Under the pieces are notes generated by a model, which saw nothing but the letters and a program-made list of their open reading frames with translations, made no database searches and had not been told where the DNA came from. The translations under genes and the position numbers were made by a program. Positions 39,901 to 44,607 of a stretch of 64,000 bases of DNA are shown piece after piece. The stretch's first letter is position 1. Each line of letters opens with the position of its first letter. Origin of the DNA: Stenopsyche tienmushanensis (lineage: Eukaryota > Arthropoda > Insecta > Trichoptera > Stenopsychidae); assembly GCA_008973525.1 (NCBI GenBank), contig WACJ01000225.1:186001-250000 (forward strand), in the 5' to 3' direction.

Positions 39901-41051
39901 TTTTTTTAAACATGGAGCAAAGTTTACCGATTAAATCGATGAAATTTGGCGCTTTAAAAAATCCGTATTTTAATTGCGATGTGAGATTTATATTACCTTG
40001 AAATGTCTCATTCAAAGGAGCGAAGTGTCACAGTGCCAAACAAAACCAAAAATGAAAATTTTTAAATCTTTTACAAAGGTATTTTTTAAAATTACCTAAC
40101 AATAGGCAATTATACAAGACGATAATTACTCATTTGCACGATCATAAAATTTGTATATAAATTTAATCTTCATACTTTGATTATGATAACAATTCCGCGA
40201 TGCTCACCTGCACGATATTATCTCGATTTTATTTACTCTGACGATCATCCATACGAGTATCTGATTAAATCCTCTACCTTTTGCAAATTAAACGAGAAAA
40301 AATAAATTGCGTGCAAATTTTAAAGAGGGATCGAAAGTCGAGTGAAAATCGAATGCGCAAACTCGAACGCAAGAATTTCACCGATGCGAGATTTGTCGTT
40401 CGCAATAAGTAGGTAGTAAAATATTGTTTAGCAATTGTCGACTTTCGCAACGGCTTAGATTTGTCGAATTCCAAGAAAATCCAATAACTCGTATCGATAT
40501 TGGAATAAATTAAGGGACAAAAAAGGTTTTCATTCACTGGACATGGTCGACGCGATACGCATTTTCATCGTTTTATTTTGATCAAAATCATTCAATAGAA
40601 AAAATAATAATAATCCGGTTATGGTTCGATTTTTATTGTTATGGTGTACGAAATAAAAATAAAAACTTTCGCGGAAAATTGATCAAAATCGCATGACATA
40701 TGAGTGCCGGGTCGACCCCAAGACAAATATTGAGAGGCATCAGGTGCCGTCGGTCGGGTTCCGCCCTGTCGGAATTCGATCGGAAAAAAACCCTCGCACT
40801 CCTCGACGCAGCCTCGCTCGGATCGACTTATATACGAAACTGGTTTTCTAAAATGGAAATTATCGAAAGAGACGGAATCGCGCGCGAATCTTTCGCATAA
40901 TATCCTGCATCCTCAGACGTAGGACGTCGAAAGTCCTCGGGGAGTCGGTAGCCATGTCCCCGTATCGCTATATCGGGAATTTGACGTTTGCGAAGAATCT
41001 CACCTGCGCCAAAGTACAGGCGAGGAGAGCGACGAGCAGCGCGCGCGCCAT
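1..41051 (-). CDS. NPC1: NPC intracellular cholesterol transporter 1, 5' part (exons 1-6, runs off window)
   Basis: NPC1 exports LDL-derived cholesterol from late endosomes/lysosomes; its lumenal N-terminal domain accepts sterol from NPC2. Minus-strand exons read from the sequence: 41004-41051, 19304-19426, 759-993, 599-672, 255-470 and 1-151 (continuing outside). All junctions are GT-AG and phases agree. Exon 1 is just a signal peptide (MARALLVALLACTLAQ). Exon 2 holds CVWYDECY and the NCAYDGPPKLLP block. Exon 3 carries CPELL, FLKRCPTCFDNFLHHLCALTCSP. Exon 4 has NGVFDSCKQ, exon 5 LALDLMCG, WFEYMG and PFQITYV. Exon 6 has CSCLDCEASCP, a proline-rich linker and the start of TM1. About 282 residues are encoded here; the sterol-sensing domain and the other membrane segments lie outside. 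Introns 1 (21.6 kb) and 2 (18.3 kb) are full of repeats. Insects often have two NPC1 paralogues; which one this is cannot be told. Confidence 0.94.
994..3249. other. NPC1 intron 2, distal part, no gene seen
   Basis: AT-rich intronic DNA between NPC1 exon 3 and the first recognisable repeat. Short open frames here (for example 1166-1402) are low-complexity with no family resemblance. I see nothing functional. Confidence 0.5.
3250..4098. mobile_element. Non-autonomous DNA element with inverted ends (hAT-like, tentative)
   Basis: The ends are inverted copies of GAATCCAATCCCG: forward near 3252 and reversed near 4090. Both are followed by CCCGGGAT-type palindromic sequence. The interior, including a 62-codon frame at 3699-3887, shows no transposase motif. 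Class assignment rests on general look only. Confidence 0.4.
4099..4213. repeat. Short palindromic repeat rich in ACCGAAAC-type words
   Basis: A run of AACCGAAC / GGAACGAAAACCG words ends in GTTTGAAGCCCTGG. It resembles the small hAT-like repeat at 31476-31593, whose ends are CAGGGTTTCGAA. The left boundary is not clear. Confidence 0.4.
4214..4769. other. Intronic DNA, no gene seen
   Basis: Open frames here are short and unrecognised. The sequence leads into a CAT trinucleotide run at the edge of the next repeat. Confidence 0.4.
4770..4995 (-). mobile_element. Truncated non-LTR retrotransposon 3' end with ATG-repeat tail (internally deleted copy)
   Basis: On the minus strand the repeat ends in an (ATG)n tail (CATCATCAT on plus at 4770). 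It shares GTGCARCCACAAACAGT, CACTGCAGAAC and CCTCTTCRATATCCAT with the copies at 15365-15705 and 36455-36585. Its far half (CTTGTTCTTGTTCTGTTCC to CTATGTAAGAGA) matches the far half of the 15365-15705 copy in reverse, with the middle part missing. Trinucleotide tails and a CCACTGC...GGCCTCTTC block are typical of RTE/CR1-like 3' ends in insects; the clade is inferred. Confidence 0.55.
4996..8387. other. NPC1 intron 2, no gene recognised
   Basis: Unannotated intronic DNA. A short block around 5690-5725 (GTGATGTATTTACTAC) recurs at about 3550-3570, so ancient repeats are present. The 107-codon minus frame at 7004-7327 and other frames show no conserved motif. A C-run (about 6007) and A/T runs are the only other structure. 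Confidence 0.4.
8388..9040. mobile_element. TTAA-flanked MITE (piggyBac-type), 653 bp
   Basis: TTAA at 8388-8391 and 9037-9040 bound inverted ends TTAACACTTTGAGAACCGC and TTAACACTTTGAGACCCGC, matching at 17 of 19 positions. Inside the right end are two copies of a small hairpin, ACGCC-AAAT-GGCGT (about 8963-8976) and ACGCC-AAAA-GGCGT (9006-9019). There is no transposase. TTAA target duplication is diagnostic of the piggyBac superfamily. Confidence 0.8.
9041..10431. other. Intronic DNA, no gene recognised
   Basis: AT-rich sequence without convincing coding capacity. TTAACCCTCTCTTATCG at about 9834 looks like another TTAA-type element end, but no partner end was found. Confidence 0.4.
10521..11759 (+). 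mobile_element. Decayed mariner transposon, 1.24 kb, inserted in the piggyBac remnant
   Basis: Imperfect ~29-bp inverted ends, AAGCGGAAAGAAATGTCATT (left) and AAGCGGAAATAAATGTCATT (right, minus strand), are flanked by TA at 10519-10520 and 11760-11761. Transposase fragments lie in several frames: a WFKKFKSGDRNL helix-turn-helix block (from about 10807), TGDEKWVLYNSPRRK (first Asp, about 11136), HDNARPHAA (second Asp, about 11416) and SPEIAPSDYHLF (third Asp). There are 34 residues between the last two Asp, the D,D34D signature of mariner. Stops and frameshifts make it inactive. Confidence 0.9.
10795..11591 (+). pseudogene. Mariner transposase pseudogene
   Basis: The broken open frames (10795-11064 and 11361-11591, with the DEKWV block between them) together cover most of a mariner transposase. 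The N-terminal part (ICNTYGN / NIRKCYRWFKKFKSG) still reads as the paired-like DNA-binding region, and the three catalytic aspartates can be located. Frameshifts and in-frame stops before 10795 and between the blocks disable it. It belongs to the element at 10521-11759. Confidence 0.85.
11914..12040 (-). pseudogene. piggyBac transposase C-terminal cysteine-rich domain fragment
   Basis: About 40 codons with CxxC-type spacing (SFC, ICFKC, VCGKC, IICKIC) end in the stop at 11914-11916. The zinc-binding tail is typical of piggyBac-family transposases and helps bind the subterminal DNA. The upstream catalytic domain was not found, so the copy cannot be active. Confidence 0.65.
12061..13294. other. 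Intronic DNA, no gene recognised
   Basis: A short palindrome (TTAGACCAAATTAAAATTTGGTCTAA, about 12131-12156, written here as its two arms TTAGACCAAATT and AATTTGGTCTAA) and several short frames lie here. None matches a family I know. Confidence 0.35.
13295..13373. mobile_element. 79-bp TTAA-flanked mini-element
   Basis: TTAA occurs at both ends (13295-13298 and 13370-13373). The ends are imperfect inverted repeats: TTAACCTGTTAAATGCCA and TTAACCTTTTGACTGCCA. Near the left end is the hairpin CGACTC-ACTGGC-GAGTCG. It is probably a deletion derivative of a piggyBac-type element. Confidence 0.6.
13540..13680 (-). repeat. Dispersed repeat, copy 1 (partner at 22433-22834, opposite strand)
   Basis: The minus strand here contains GTAGATGCGTTCCGCGGAAA, then GCTATGACTTACATAGAAAA and CGTTCCATGG. 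The same blocks appear in the same order on the plus strand at about 22440-22520. Class unknown. Confidence 0.6.
13690..13800 (-). mobile_element. tRNA-derived SINE, copy 1
   Basis: The minus strand reads an A-box-like TGGTGTAGTGGTTTAG and a B-box-like GGTCCAGATTCAAATGC, followed by GCAGATTGTGAAAGAAATT. Similar tRNA-like heads with the same GATTGTG...AAATT continuation occur at about 21236-21292. The copy is diverged and not a functional tRNA. Confidence 0.55.
13801..15364. other. Intronic DNA, no gene recognised
   Basis: AT-rich sequence; I see no coding exon, RNA gene or bounded repeat. Confidence 0.4.
15365..15705 (+). mobile_element. Non-LTR retrotransposon 3' end, most complete short copy
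   Basis: This plus-oriented copy joins all blocks seen separately elsewhere: GTCTCTTACATAGTCGACCC at its start, then CATTCAGGAGACCCGCTG, CTATCTTCAATATCAAATGA, GGATGTAACCCCTTCCTGT, CAGTGGACTG, and a GATGATGAT tail near 15700. It serves as the reference for the copies at 4770, 36455, 44085 and 61605. There is no open frame, so it is a 3' UTR piece. Confidence 0.6.
15706..16370. other. Intronic DNA, no gene recognised
   Basis: No coding exon or bounded repeat is visible here. Confidence 0.35.
16371..16936. mobile_element. TTAA-flanked MITE split by a later insertion
   Basis: The left end is TTAACCCTTTTAGCCTCAG (TTAA 16371-16374). The right end, on the minus strand, is TTAACCCTTTAACCCC (TTAA 16933-16936). 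A subterminal hairpin GCCGA-TATT-TCGGC lies at 16393-16406. Without the 375-bp insert and one copy of its target duplication the MITE is about 176 bp. piggyBac-type by target site. Confidence 0.65.
16546..16920. mobile_element. GC-rich 375-bp insertion inside the TTAA MITE, 15-bp target duplication
   Basis: The identical 15-mer GGGGTTAAAGGGTTA lies at 16531-16545 and 16921-16935. The inserted DNA is much richer in G+C than its surroundings and ends in a hairpin-like GGGTGGG...CACCCACCC segment. It lacks a long open frame and a poly(A) tail. A 14-15 bp duplication without poly(A) fits the 3' end of an R1-clade retrotransposon, but identity is inferred. Confidence 0.6.
16937..17879. other. Intronic DNA, no gene recognised
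   Basis: The 98-codon frame at 17527-17823 has no recognisable motif, so I do not call it a gene. Confidence 0.35.
17880..18650. repeat. Dispersed repeat, copy 1 (partner at 29690-30330)
   Basis: Shared blocks include TACATTTTAATCGACGACCT (about 18213 and 29784), a CATTCCTNGGAAT block, and TATTTTATTATATATTACAC with GCGCAAT..TTTTAGCTA near the far end. Both copies have the same orientation, about 11.6 kb apart. No open frame or target duplication was recognised. Confidence 0.6.
18415..18490. repeat. Perfect 20-bp inverted repeat with 36-nt spacer
   Basis: GATTCCACGAGCGTGGTTTC at 18415-18434 is the exact reverse complement of 18471-18490. Each arm contains its own smaller palindrome CCACG-AG-CGTGG. 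A transcript could form a strong hairpin. The partner repeat at 29690-30330 does not show it, so it is specific to this copy. Confidence 0.85.
18651..19303. other. Intronic DNA next to NPC1 exon 2
   Basis: No gene or repeat recognised between the dispersed repeat and the donor side of exon 2 (19304-19426). Confidence 0.4.
19497..19508. promoter_or_regulatory. NRF1-like palindromic motif upstream of NPC1 exon 2
   Basis: CGCGCATGCGCA fits the NRF1 consensus YGCGCAYGCGCR and lies about 70-80 bp upstream of exon 2 on the gene's strand, in a locally CpG-rich patch that also has CATGGCCGCC. An internal promoter is possible. A chance match or repeat remnant is equally possible. Confidence 0.3.
19509..21149. 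other. NPC1 intron 1, no gene recognised
   Basis: Locally less AT-rich (about 19440-19700 and 20280-20900), but the frames there (for example 20290-20493 and 20495-20707) have no recognisable domain and no splice-supported continuation. Confidence 0.35.
21150..21300 (-). mobile_element. tRNA-derived SINE, copy 2
   Basis: The minus strand has an intact B box in GGGGTTCGAATCTAG (about 21236-21249) and an A-box-like TTGGTATGGTGCATTATATA upstream. It continues with GATTGTGGAAAAAATTGCCG, like copy 1. It cannot fold into a full tRNA. Confidence 0.6.
21855..21940. repeat. Tandem hairpin repeat, copy 1 (partner at 56442-56539)
   Basis: Two ~40-bp units each contain GGTGAGCGAGAGTCRCCTCT. The first forms the hairpin CGAGAG-TCGC-CTCTCG. 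The right edge reads GCAAAGTGTTAA, i.e. TTAACACTTTGC on the other strand, which looks like a TTAA-type element end. The same two-unit arrangement recurs next to CENP-T. Confidence 0.65.
21941..22432. other. Intronic DNA, no gene recognised
   Basis: AT-rich, no structure seen. Confidence 0.35.
22433..22834 (+). repeat. Dispersed repeat, copy 2, ending in a TTAA-type end
   Basis: It shares GTAGATGCGTTCCGCGGAAA and following blocks with the minus strand of 13540-13680. The right edge, read on the minus strand, is TTAACCATTTGAGTGCTAAT, followed by CACTCAA that can pair with TTGAGTG. The repeat may therefore end in a piggyBac-type terminus. Confidence 0.5.
22835..23819. other. Intronic DNA, no gene recognised
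   Basis: The 71-codon frame at 23488-23703 is unrecognised; nothing else is visible. Confidence 0.35.
23820..23905 (-). mobile_element. tRNA-derived SINE-like head, copy 3
   Basis: The minus strand carries an A-box-like GTAGTATAGTGAATTAAAG and a B-box-like GGTTCGAGTTCAAATC, about 40 nt apart as in tRNA genes. Its continuation resembles copies 1 and 2 less clearly. Confidence 0.45.
23906..24569. other. Intronic DNA, no gene recognised
   Basis: AT-rich sequence up to the target duplication of the R1-clade element; nothing recognised. Confidence 0.4.
24570..26347 (-). mobile_element. 5'-truncated R1-clade non-LTR retrotransposon with 14-bp target duplication
   Basis: AACGATAAGAAAAA occurs at 24570-24583 and 26334-26347. 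Between them lies a minus-oriented element cut off inside the reverse transcriptase. The reading frame is still open (26332-25040), so the insertion is recent. The 3' UTR is very T-rich on the coding strand (A-runs on plus at 24810-24940). The element's 3' end merges into a 34-nt T run (plus-strand A run 24579-24612), not the usual poly(A). Confidence 0.9.
25040..26332 (-). CDS. Reverse transcriptase C-terminal half of R1-clade ORF2 (5' truncated)
   Basis: About 430 codons with no stop. From the truncated end: GCPQGSVLGPLLWN (RT motif 4), AYADDL (catalytic motif 5) and NKLTFAPGKS (motif 6). Then comes NYLGVTI (motif 7) and the long C-terminal region ending in a zinc-knuckle CPCTAPSMDAEHILWSC, as in R1/LOA-type elements. 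The endonuclease and N-terminal RT motifs are missing, so the copy cannot mobilise itself. Its codon usage is GC-rich, unlike the neighbouring intron. The first in-frame ATG was not used to define it; the interval begins at the 5' truncation. Confidence 0.9.
   Translation of the reverse strand, partial: LTKGCPQGSVLGPLLWNVLLNDIFELQLPSGCELIAYADDLTLTVAANSAREAGRRGNEAVRTLWDWSVLNKLTFAPGKSVGLVLEGGSRSDRLKKNSVPRINMGGTRIPFKESVNYLGVTIERGCRFGQHVSEASKKALNVFGRMSRLAGADWGLSGRSMRTAYQALYVSIVTYGAGAWAHKLGRPGQSSPTLTSSRRLNSAQRSPLLRLTKAYRTVATDSLPVLAGVLPMDLKLQVMAAVYRWRKGHAVKVGDSFLTAEEAAEIIDKTSLRKWAQDAATRTWQDRWSNSTSGRHLFRFFDSVERRLKYKGIAPNHWMVQFLTGHGHFSAHLMGLGLSDRSDCPCTAPSMDAEHILWSCEGMGAEREALLCRVRGPCEGPVGHKDLVTRPGALSAFNTFCESFGAKCVDGGYYAKHWSAPEAVGASTVE
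26348..28139. other. NPC1 intron 1, no gene recognised
   Basis: Overlapping short frames on both strands around 26980-27650 lack family motifs. No partner inverted arm of the foldback family was found here. Confidence 0.35.
28140..28621. mobile_element. Solo arm of the foldback family (see 33929-36391)
   Basis: From about 28200 it matches the right arm of the 33929-36391 element: AAATAAACACTGTCGATAGC, CACAATATTCGGT, AGTCGATAAATTT. It ends in TTAA at 28618-28621. The subterminal hairpin is GACACA-ATTC-TGTGTC. The arm is interrupted by a small hAT-like MITE at 28337-28463. The left boundary is approximate. Confidence 0.6.
28337..28463. mobile_element. 127-bp hAT-like MITE nested in the foldback-family arm
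   Basis: The inverted ends are CAGGGGTGACCAAACC and CAGGGATGGCCAACCC. The flanking 8-mers ATCTATAC and ATATATAC match at 7 of 8 positions, as an hAT target duplication. Internal GTGGCCCGC words are typical of this kind of MITE. The empty site is visible in the related arm near 36220. Confidence 0.75.
28622..29689. other. Intronic DNA, no gene recognised
   Basis: AT-rich, no structure beyond short A/T runs. Confidence 0.35.
29690..30330. repeat. Dispersed repeat, copy 2 (partner at 17880-18650)
   Basis: Contains the shared TACATTTTAATCGACGACCT and TATTTTATTATATATTACAC blocks in the same order as copy 1, with many substitutions. CGCGCATGCGCC at about 30129 is a near-NRF1 word within the repeat. 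Confidence 0.55.
30331..31475. other. Intronic DNA, no gene recognised
   Basis: Short frames (30612-30845, 31194-31415) lack recognisable domains. Confidence 0.35.
31476..31593. mobile_element. 118-bp hAT-like MITE
   Basis: The inverted ends are CAGGGTTTCGAATCGG and CAGGGTTTCGAACCG. The flanking 8-mers GCATTTAT and GAATTAAT match at 6 of 8, as an eroded target duplication. The interior consists of ACGAAACCG/GGAACG words like those at 4099-4213. Confidence 0.6.
31649..32400. repeat. Dispersed repeat with a pogo/Tigger-like end
   Basis: CAGTAGACCCGCGGTAATCC (from about 31649) resembles the terminal repeat of pogo/Tigger elements. From about 31915 the sequence is shared with 36614-36870: ATATATTTTAAAA, CCCAAAAGTA, GGTCCGCTTTTC, TGACAT..CGAATGA. 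A matching right end was not found. Confidence 0.45.
32401..33928. other. Intronic DNA, no gene recognised
   Basis: AT-rich sequence without coding or repeat structure that I can name. Confidence 0.35.
33929..36391. mobile_element. Foldback-like element, 2.46 kb, long inverted arms, TTAA ends
   Basis: TTAA lies at 33929-33932 and 36388-36391. The left arm (about 33929-34357) and right arm (about 35846-36391) are inverted copies. Shared blocks include GCTGACAGAAAGTAATCGGT (left) with its complement in the right arm, GAAGATTGTCTTACGCTGAT, and AACGACTTCATCGATT. The right arm has ~100 bp more (a CACAATATTCGGT segment) than the left. Subterminal palindromes occur at both ends: ATCCCAGG-G-CCTGGGAT (33949-33965) and ACGGA-TATT-TCCGT (36357-36370). 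The ~1.5-kb centre holds no recognisable transposase. Confidence 0.75.
36455..36585 (-). mobile_element. Non-LTR retrotransposon 3' end with ATG-repeat tail
   Basis: A CATCATCATCAT run precedes GTGCAGCCACAAACAGTCC, CACTGCAGAACCATGGGCC and TTCAATATCCATTCACAGGA. It is the best-preserved tail region of the family at 15365-15705, truncated after CGCTTGATATTGAAGG. Confidence 0.6.
36614..36870. repeat. Dispersed repeat copy related to 31915-32390
   Basis: Shares ATGTATATTTTAAAA, CCCAAAAGTACC, ATAAATGCCGGTT and GGTCCGCTTTTCGGACCG with the repeat at 31.9-32.4 kb. Here GGTCCG-CTTTT-CGGACC forms a perfect small hairpin. A poly(C) run (about 36606) adjoins it. Confidence 0.55.
36871..40689. other. NPC1 intron 1, proximal part, no gene recognised
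   Basis: AT-rich. A TTAA-type end sits at 37264-37267: on the minus strand TTAACACTTCAAGGACCGCT, with ACCGCT pairing with AGCGGT at 37230-37235. Its partner end was not found. No exon-like frame with family motifs is visible. Confidence 0.4.
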
Positions 41052-41300
41052 TTCTCTACGATTGCGAACTGCGGGCGTCGCCTCTCCGCTTGCGCCGTCA
41101 CAATACAAACATACGGCCACCCGACGACACTCGACTACAGAACGCGCAAACCACCAACCGCGAACGCGACCGAGCCACTGACGATCACACCACACCGATC
41201 CATCGACGCAAGCTCTTTGGCCCGCAGCGTCATTTCGCCGACCTTCGCATCGACCGGGATGAACGACACTCATTATTTGGCTCGTCGTTTAAATCCTAAT
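40690..41300 (-). promoter_or_regulatory. CpG-rich NPC1 5' end / probable promoter
   Basis: This stretch is clearly richer in G+C and CpG than its AT-rich surroundings and straddles NPC1 exon 1. The start codon at 41051-41049 is the one that opens a 16-residue signal peptide ending exactly at a GTGAGA donor (41003). Sequence upstream (41052 to about 41300) is probably 5' UTR and core promoter. No TATA box is evident. The transcription start cannot be fixed from sequence alone. Confidence 0.5.
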
Positions 41301-41739
41301 TCGAGAGATCAACGTCAAACGCATTCATCGAATCATTACGACACTGCGGATAGAAACAATTTTCTAAATTGCAAAACATTTCGCTTATATATATAATACA
41401 TGGAAACGTACAATTTTTTACACAAGATTTAATTCAGTTTTTGAGTCAAAGTATTTTTGAATAAACGACGCTTTCATCAAAAATAATCGAGCGGTATCAT
41501 ATTTATAAAAACATAAGCACATCTAAAATTATGGTATTATAATTTTTCATTTGACCGTGAACATTCGTAATAATCATTTATAATTTTTAAAAAGAGTTCA
41601 ATGTCTTAATATGAATATATAATTTTTTATAACCGATTGAATCACATTTCTTAAACACTAAAAATTTTATTCCTCCATTTATAAAATACTATACGATACA
41701 ATAACGATCAAAAATTTTAACGCTTAACAATTTTGCCGT

Positions 41740-41881
41740 TGCGACCTAATTTGTCAATATGGCGGCCAGTCTGCTAGTGTCAGGCTGTCAATTAAGTTGT
41801 GGTGATTTTGAAATGAAATTCTTTATGCTTTAAGTCAATATCGCATTCGTATTGTGGAATTTCGATTTAATATTTATTGGT
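41740..41881 (+). promoter_or_regulatory. Possible GPANK1 first (5' UTR) exon with YY1/Pho-like motif
   Basis: CAATATGGCGGCC (about 41757) matches the YY1/Pleiohomeotic consensus AANATGGCGGC often found at insect transcription starts. A good donor, TTG|GTACGTAAAT, follows near 41880. The GPANK1 coding exon starts just after a TTTACAG acceptor (42741). A non-coding first exon here spliced over ~0.86 kb is a reasonable but unproved model. Confidence 0.35.
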
Positions 41882-42747
41882 ACGTAAATATTCACATTCA
41901 GATTTTTTTATTCCCAAAATAAAATTGAAATATTACATACTGGTTATTGAAGTGGTTCTGCCACAATATGAGACTTTATTTAATAACCAACACCAAACGA
42001 GATCGTAAATTCGAACTTCAAAAAAATTTAAAAAGTATTGCTCAAATACAAATTATAAATCTGTAATTGTTAGATGTGCATTGACATTTTGTTTGACTAA
42101 TGGTATTTACAAAACTAAATATCCCTATGCTACGTAGCGATTGCACCACCGCCCCCACTAATGTTTCAGGGTAGATGAGGGCATACAAACGTATTTATAA
42201 GGCAGGTTGAACATCCCGTTGTGATGTTTTTTTTTGCAACTATCCCAAAATCGTAACTTCTTTAAAAATCATTCGAGAACAAGCCTGTAACAAGTGGGTG
42301 GTAAAGCAGGCGTCCGCCATGGACACAACTGGGCTTGGGGCACAAAATGCAGACTACCGACCTGGTCGAAAGTTGCAAATGATTTTTATTTTAATTGACC
42401 ATTTTACTTTACATGAATCAACACTGATTGATTTTGTGCGTTTTTTAATAAATACTAAGTTGTCTAATCCCTCTTTTCTTCGTTATTGCTTAAGCATTGA
42501 GCCAACCCAGCATAAATCAGCAATAAAATAAAAACAGCAATATTTTCCACTAAATGTAAAATTTAAACAACTCATCCAATCAGTCTTTTTTGGACAACTT
42601 CGTTTTATAATGAGAGTTCATAATCGTTCTGTAGATATGTTTGGAATCTGTATTACACTGATTACTATTTTTTTGTCCCAAAATATAATTTCATATCCAT
42701 ATGAATATTTAAATTTTCTCAAAATGACTTTTTGTTTACAGATAAAA

Positions 42748-43761
42748 ATGGATTTGCACCCCAACTGGGTAGGCTTGGCTACGGTTGATTTTCAGCGAAA
42801 AATTTTTGTTAAAGAAGGAGATCACATATCTAATTATGAACGTCCAAGTAAATTTAAATATGTAACTCGGCCAGATCTGAGTGGTGAAGAAGTAAAAGCA
42901 TTTTACAATGAAGTGATATCTACTCCTGACAAACCGACGATTAGACCAAATGTAGATATTTGTACAAATGCAATCAAGCGTAATCGTGATGTACCATCAA
43001 TTGTCGTGCAAGAAACTATCAATGATAAATTAATACAAAAATACTTAGCTGCTGCTCAGGAAAATAATATATCAGATGTCAAAAGAATACTTCAAAAATG
43101 CCCTAATATATTAAATATCACTGATGATTTTGGATGGACAGCTCTCATGTGTGCAGCGCAATCATCTTCGATCGACACATTGGAATATTTATTGAACGAG
43201 AATGCAGATGTAAATATAAAAGAAAAAGGTGGCAGAACAGTTTACGATTTGAGTAGAAATAATAAATATATTTATAATTTACTCATAAATCGCCATGGAA
43301 AATGTATAAACCAAGAGATTACTCTAGAAAATCAACAAGATAATGAAGCATATTGTGATGTTTGTAAAGAATCTTACAAAGCGAGAGATAAAAGAAAACA
43401 TTTCGGTTCAACGCTGCATGCATTTAATTCAAGTAAAAATACAAAAATAAAAACAATATATGGTATTCCGGAAAGCAATAGAGGCTATCAATTACTATTG
43501 AGGACCGGATGGAACAGGGAGAAAGGTCTCGGGCCGGAGGGTTCGGGTCATAAATTTCCTATGAAAACAGTGTTTAAAAATGATAGAAACGGATTCGGAG
43601 TAAAAACAGACATCCCTAGAGTGACTCATAAATTTAGTTTAGTGAACAAATTGAATAATGATAGGTACGAATCATATCGAACTGTAAATAAGAAATATAA
43701 AAACAAAGTGATTGAAAAGGAAAAACTATTAGAATTTAAATTAAGACGGGAGTTATCATAG
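42748..43761 (+). CDS. GPANK1: G-patch domain and ankyrin repeat protein 1 homolog
   Basis: A 337-residue protein in one coding exon. Ankyrin-type helices cover residues ~95-185 (DDFGWTALMCAAQSSSIDTL, LLNENADVNIKEKGGRT). They are followed by a C2H2-like zinc finger (C203, C206, H218, H224). A G-patch is at ~246-288 (GYQLLLRTGW, GLGPEGSGHKFP, NGFG). This order is that of vertebrate GPANK1; G-patch proteins usually bind RNA or activate DEAH helicases, but the role of GPANK1 is poorly known. I start at 42748, not at the upstream in-frame ATG (42610), because TTTACAG at 42735-42741 looks like a splice acceptor and the extra 46 residues are hydrophobic and unlike the family. An AATAAA at 43916 is a candidate polyadenylation signal. 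Confidence 0.9.
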   Translation: MDLHPNWVGLATVDFQRKIFVKEGDHISNYERPSKFKYVTRPDLSGEEVKAFYNEVISTPDKPTIRPNVDICTNAIKRNRDVPSIVVQETINDKLIQKYLAAAQENNISDVKRILQKCPNILNITDDFGWTALMCAAQSSSIDTLEYLLNENADVNIKEKGGRTVYDLSRNNKYIYNLLINRHGKCINQEITLENQQDNEAYCDVCKESYKARDKRKHFGSTLHAFNSSKNTKIKTIYGIPESNRGYQLLLRTGWNREKGLGPEGSGHKFPMKTVFKNDRNGFGVKTDIPRVTHKFSLVNKLNNDRYESYRTVNKKYKNKVIEKEKLLEFKLRRELS

Positions 43762-43915
43762 CATGTCATTTTCATTCTTTAAAAACTTCTTCGGTAATTG
43801 TTTTCAAATGTGCTATTCCTTATGGTTATCTGATTTGATGAAAAGCATCAAATTTAAATCAAGCCATGCAAGCATCTTGATATATTTTGTAAAACTTTTT
43901 TTACTAAACATTTAT

Positions 43916-43921
43916 AATAAA
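43916..43921 (+). terminator. Candidate GPANK1 polyadenylation signal
   Basis: AATAAA, 155 bp after the GPANK1 stop codon; a second TAATAAAATA lies near 44072. Confidence 0.4.
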
Positions 43922-44084
43922 ATTCACAATTCTCTTTTTCATATTGTGAAAAAGCTGACAATTTTGAAACTAAAACACTCATCTGAATTATAATATTAGT
44001 TTGTAAGTGTACAATATTGACACTAAAAAATAATTGTCCTATTGCATTTTTACTTTTATATAATGTTTGGTAATAAAATAGGTT
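43922..44084. other. Intergenic DNA before the 44085 insertion
   Basis: Contains the first copy of the long target duplication TTTATATAATGTTTGGTAAT at about 44054. Confidence 0.4.
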
Positions 44085-44607
44085 TACATTCACCTCCTCA
44101 TTCGCTCGATATTGAAGGTAGCATTACCACCGAGTTTTATTTTGAACGCTCACCCAACGGGTATCCTGAGTGAACGTATTGACGAACACTTTCGCGAACG
44201 TCTCGATAAGGAGTTTGGGGAGTTTGTAAAGACTGCGTAGTTTTCATAGGGAGGTGGTGGAAAACTACTCTAGACGACCTTTTTGACTCTACTGGAAAGG
44301 GCTTTCTGGAGTACAAGGAGTCCAGTCCCCCCTTTCCTCGCTAGGGCGTTGCCGGGGTAGGGTGAAGACATACGTGACGCTTAAGTGCATCTCGGATTCG
44401 CTCCTACACCAACTGAGGGTGTCTCCCCGTCACCGTACAACTTACCCGAGCGAATTCGAAACTGAGTGGTTTCGCCATTTTTTCAGGTTGCCCCTCTCAG
44501 TTCGGCGATTACAAAACGATATAGAAGTCAACGGAAGACAATGTTGTTTTTCGTTGCAAAGTAAAGATCATCAAATGCATCTCCTCGAGGCCGTCTTCTT
44601 GGTTACT
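44085..44607 (-). mobile_element. Retroelement insertion with ~32-bp target duplication
   Basis: TTTATATAATGTTTGGTAA plus ATAAAATA..GGTTTA occurs just left (about 44054-44086) and just right (about 44608-44643). The two copies differ only by small indels. The insert shares CATTCACCTCCTCATTCGC, ATATTGAAGGTAGCATTACC and AGAGTAGT-type blocks with 61605-62040, which lies in opposite orientation. It also partly matches 15365-15705. The 44362-44625 frame is part of the repeat, not a gene. Confidence 0.65.

Noticed and set aside
4996..41003. CRISPR-like or other regular direct-repeat array
   Set aside because: Repeats are dispersed transposons with irregular spacing in a eukaryotic intron; no regularly spaced array.
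42610..42747. Upstream in-frame ATG extending GPANK1 by 46 residues
   Set aside because: The extra segment is hydrophobic and unlike the family, and a TTTACAG acceptor sits directly before MDLHPNW.
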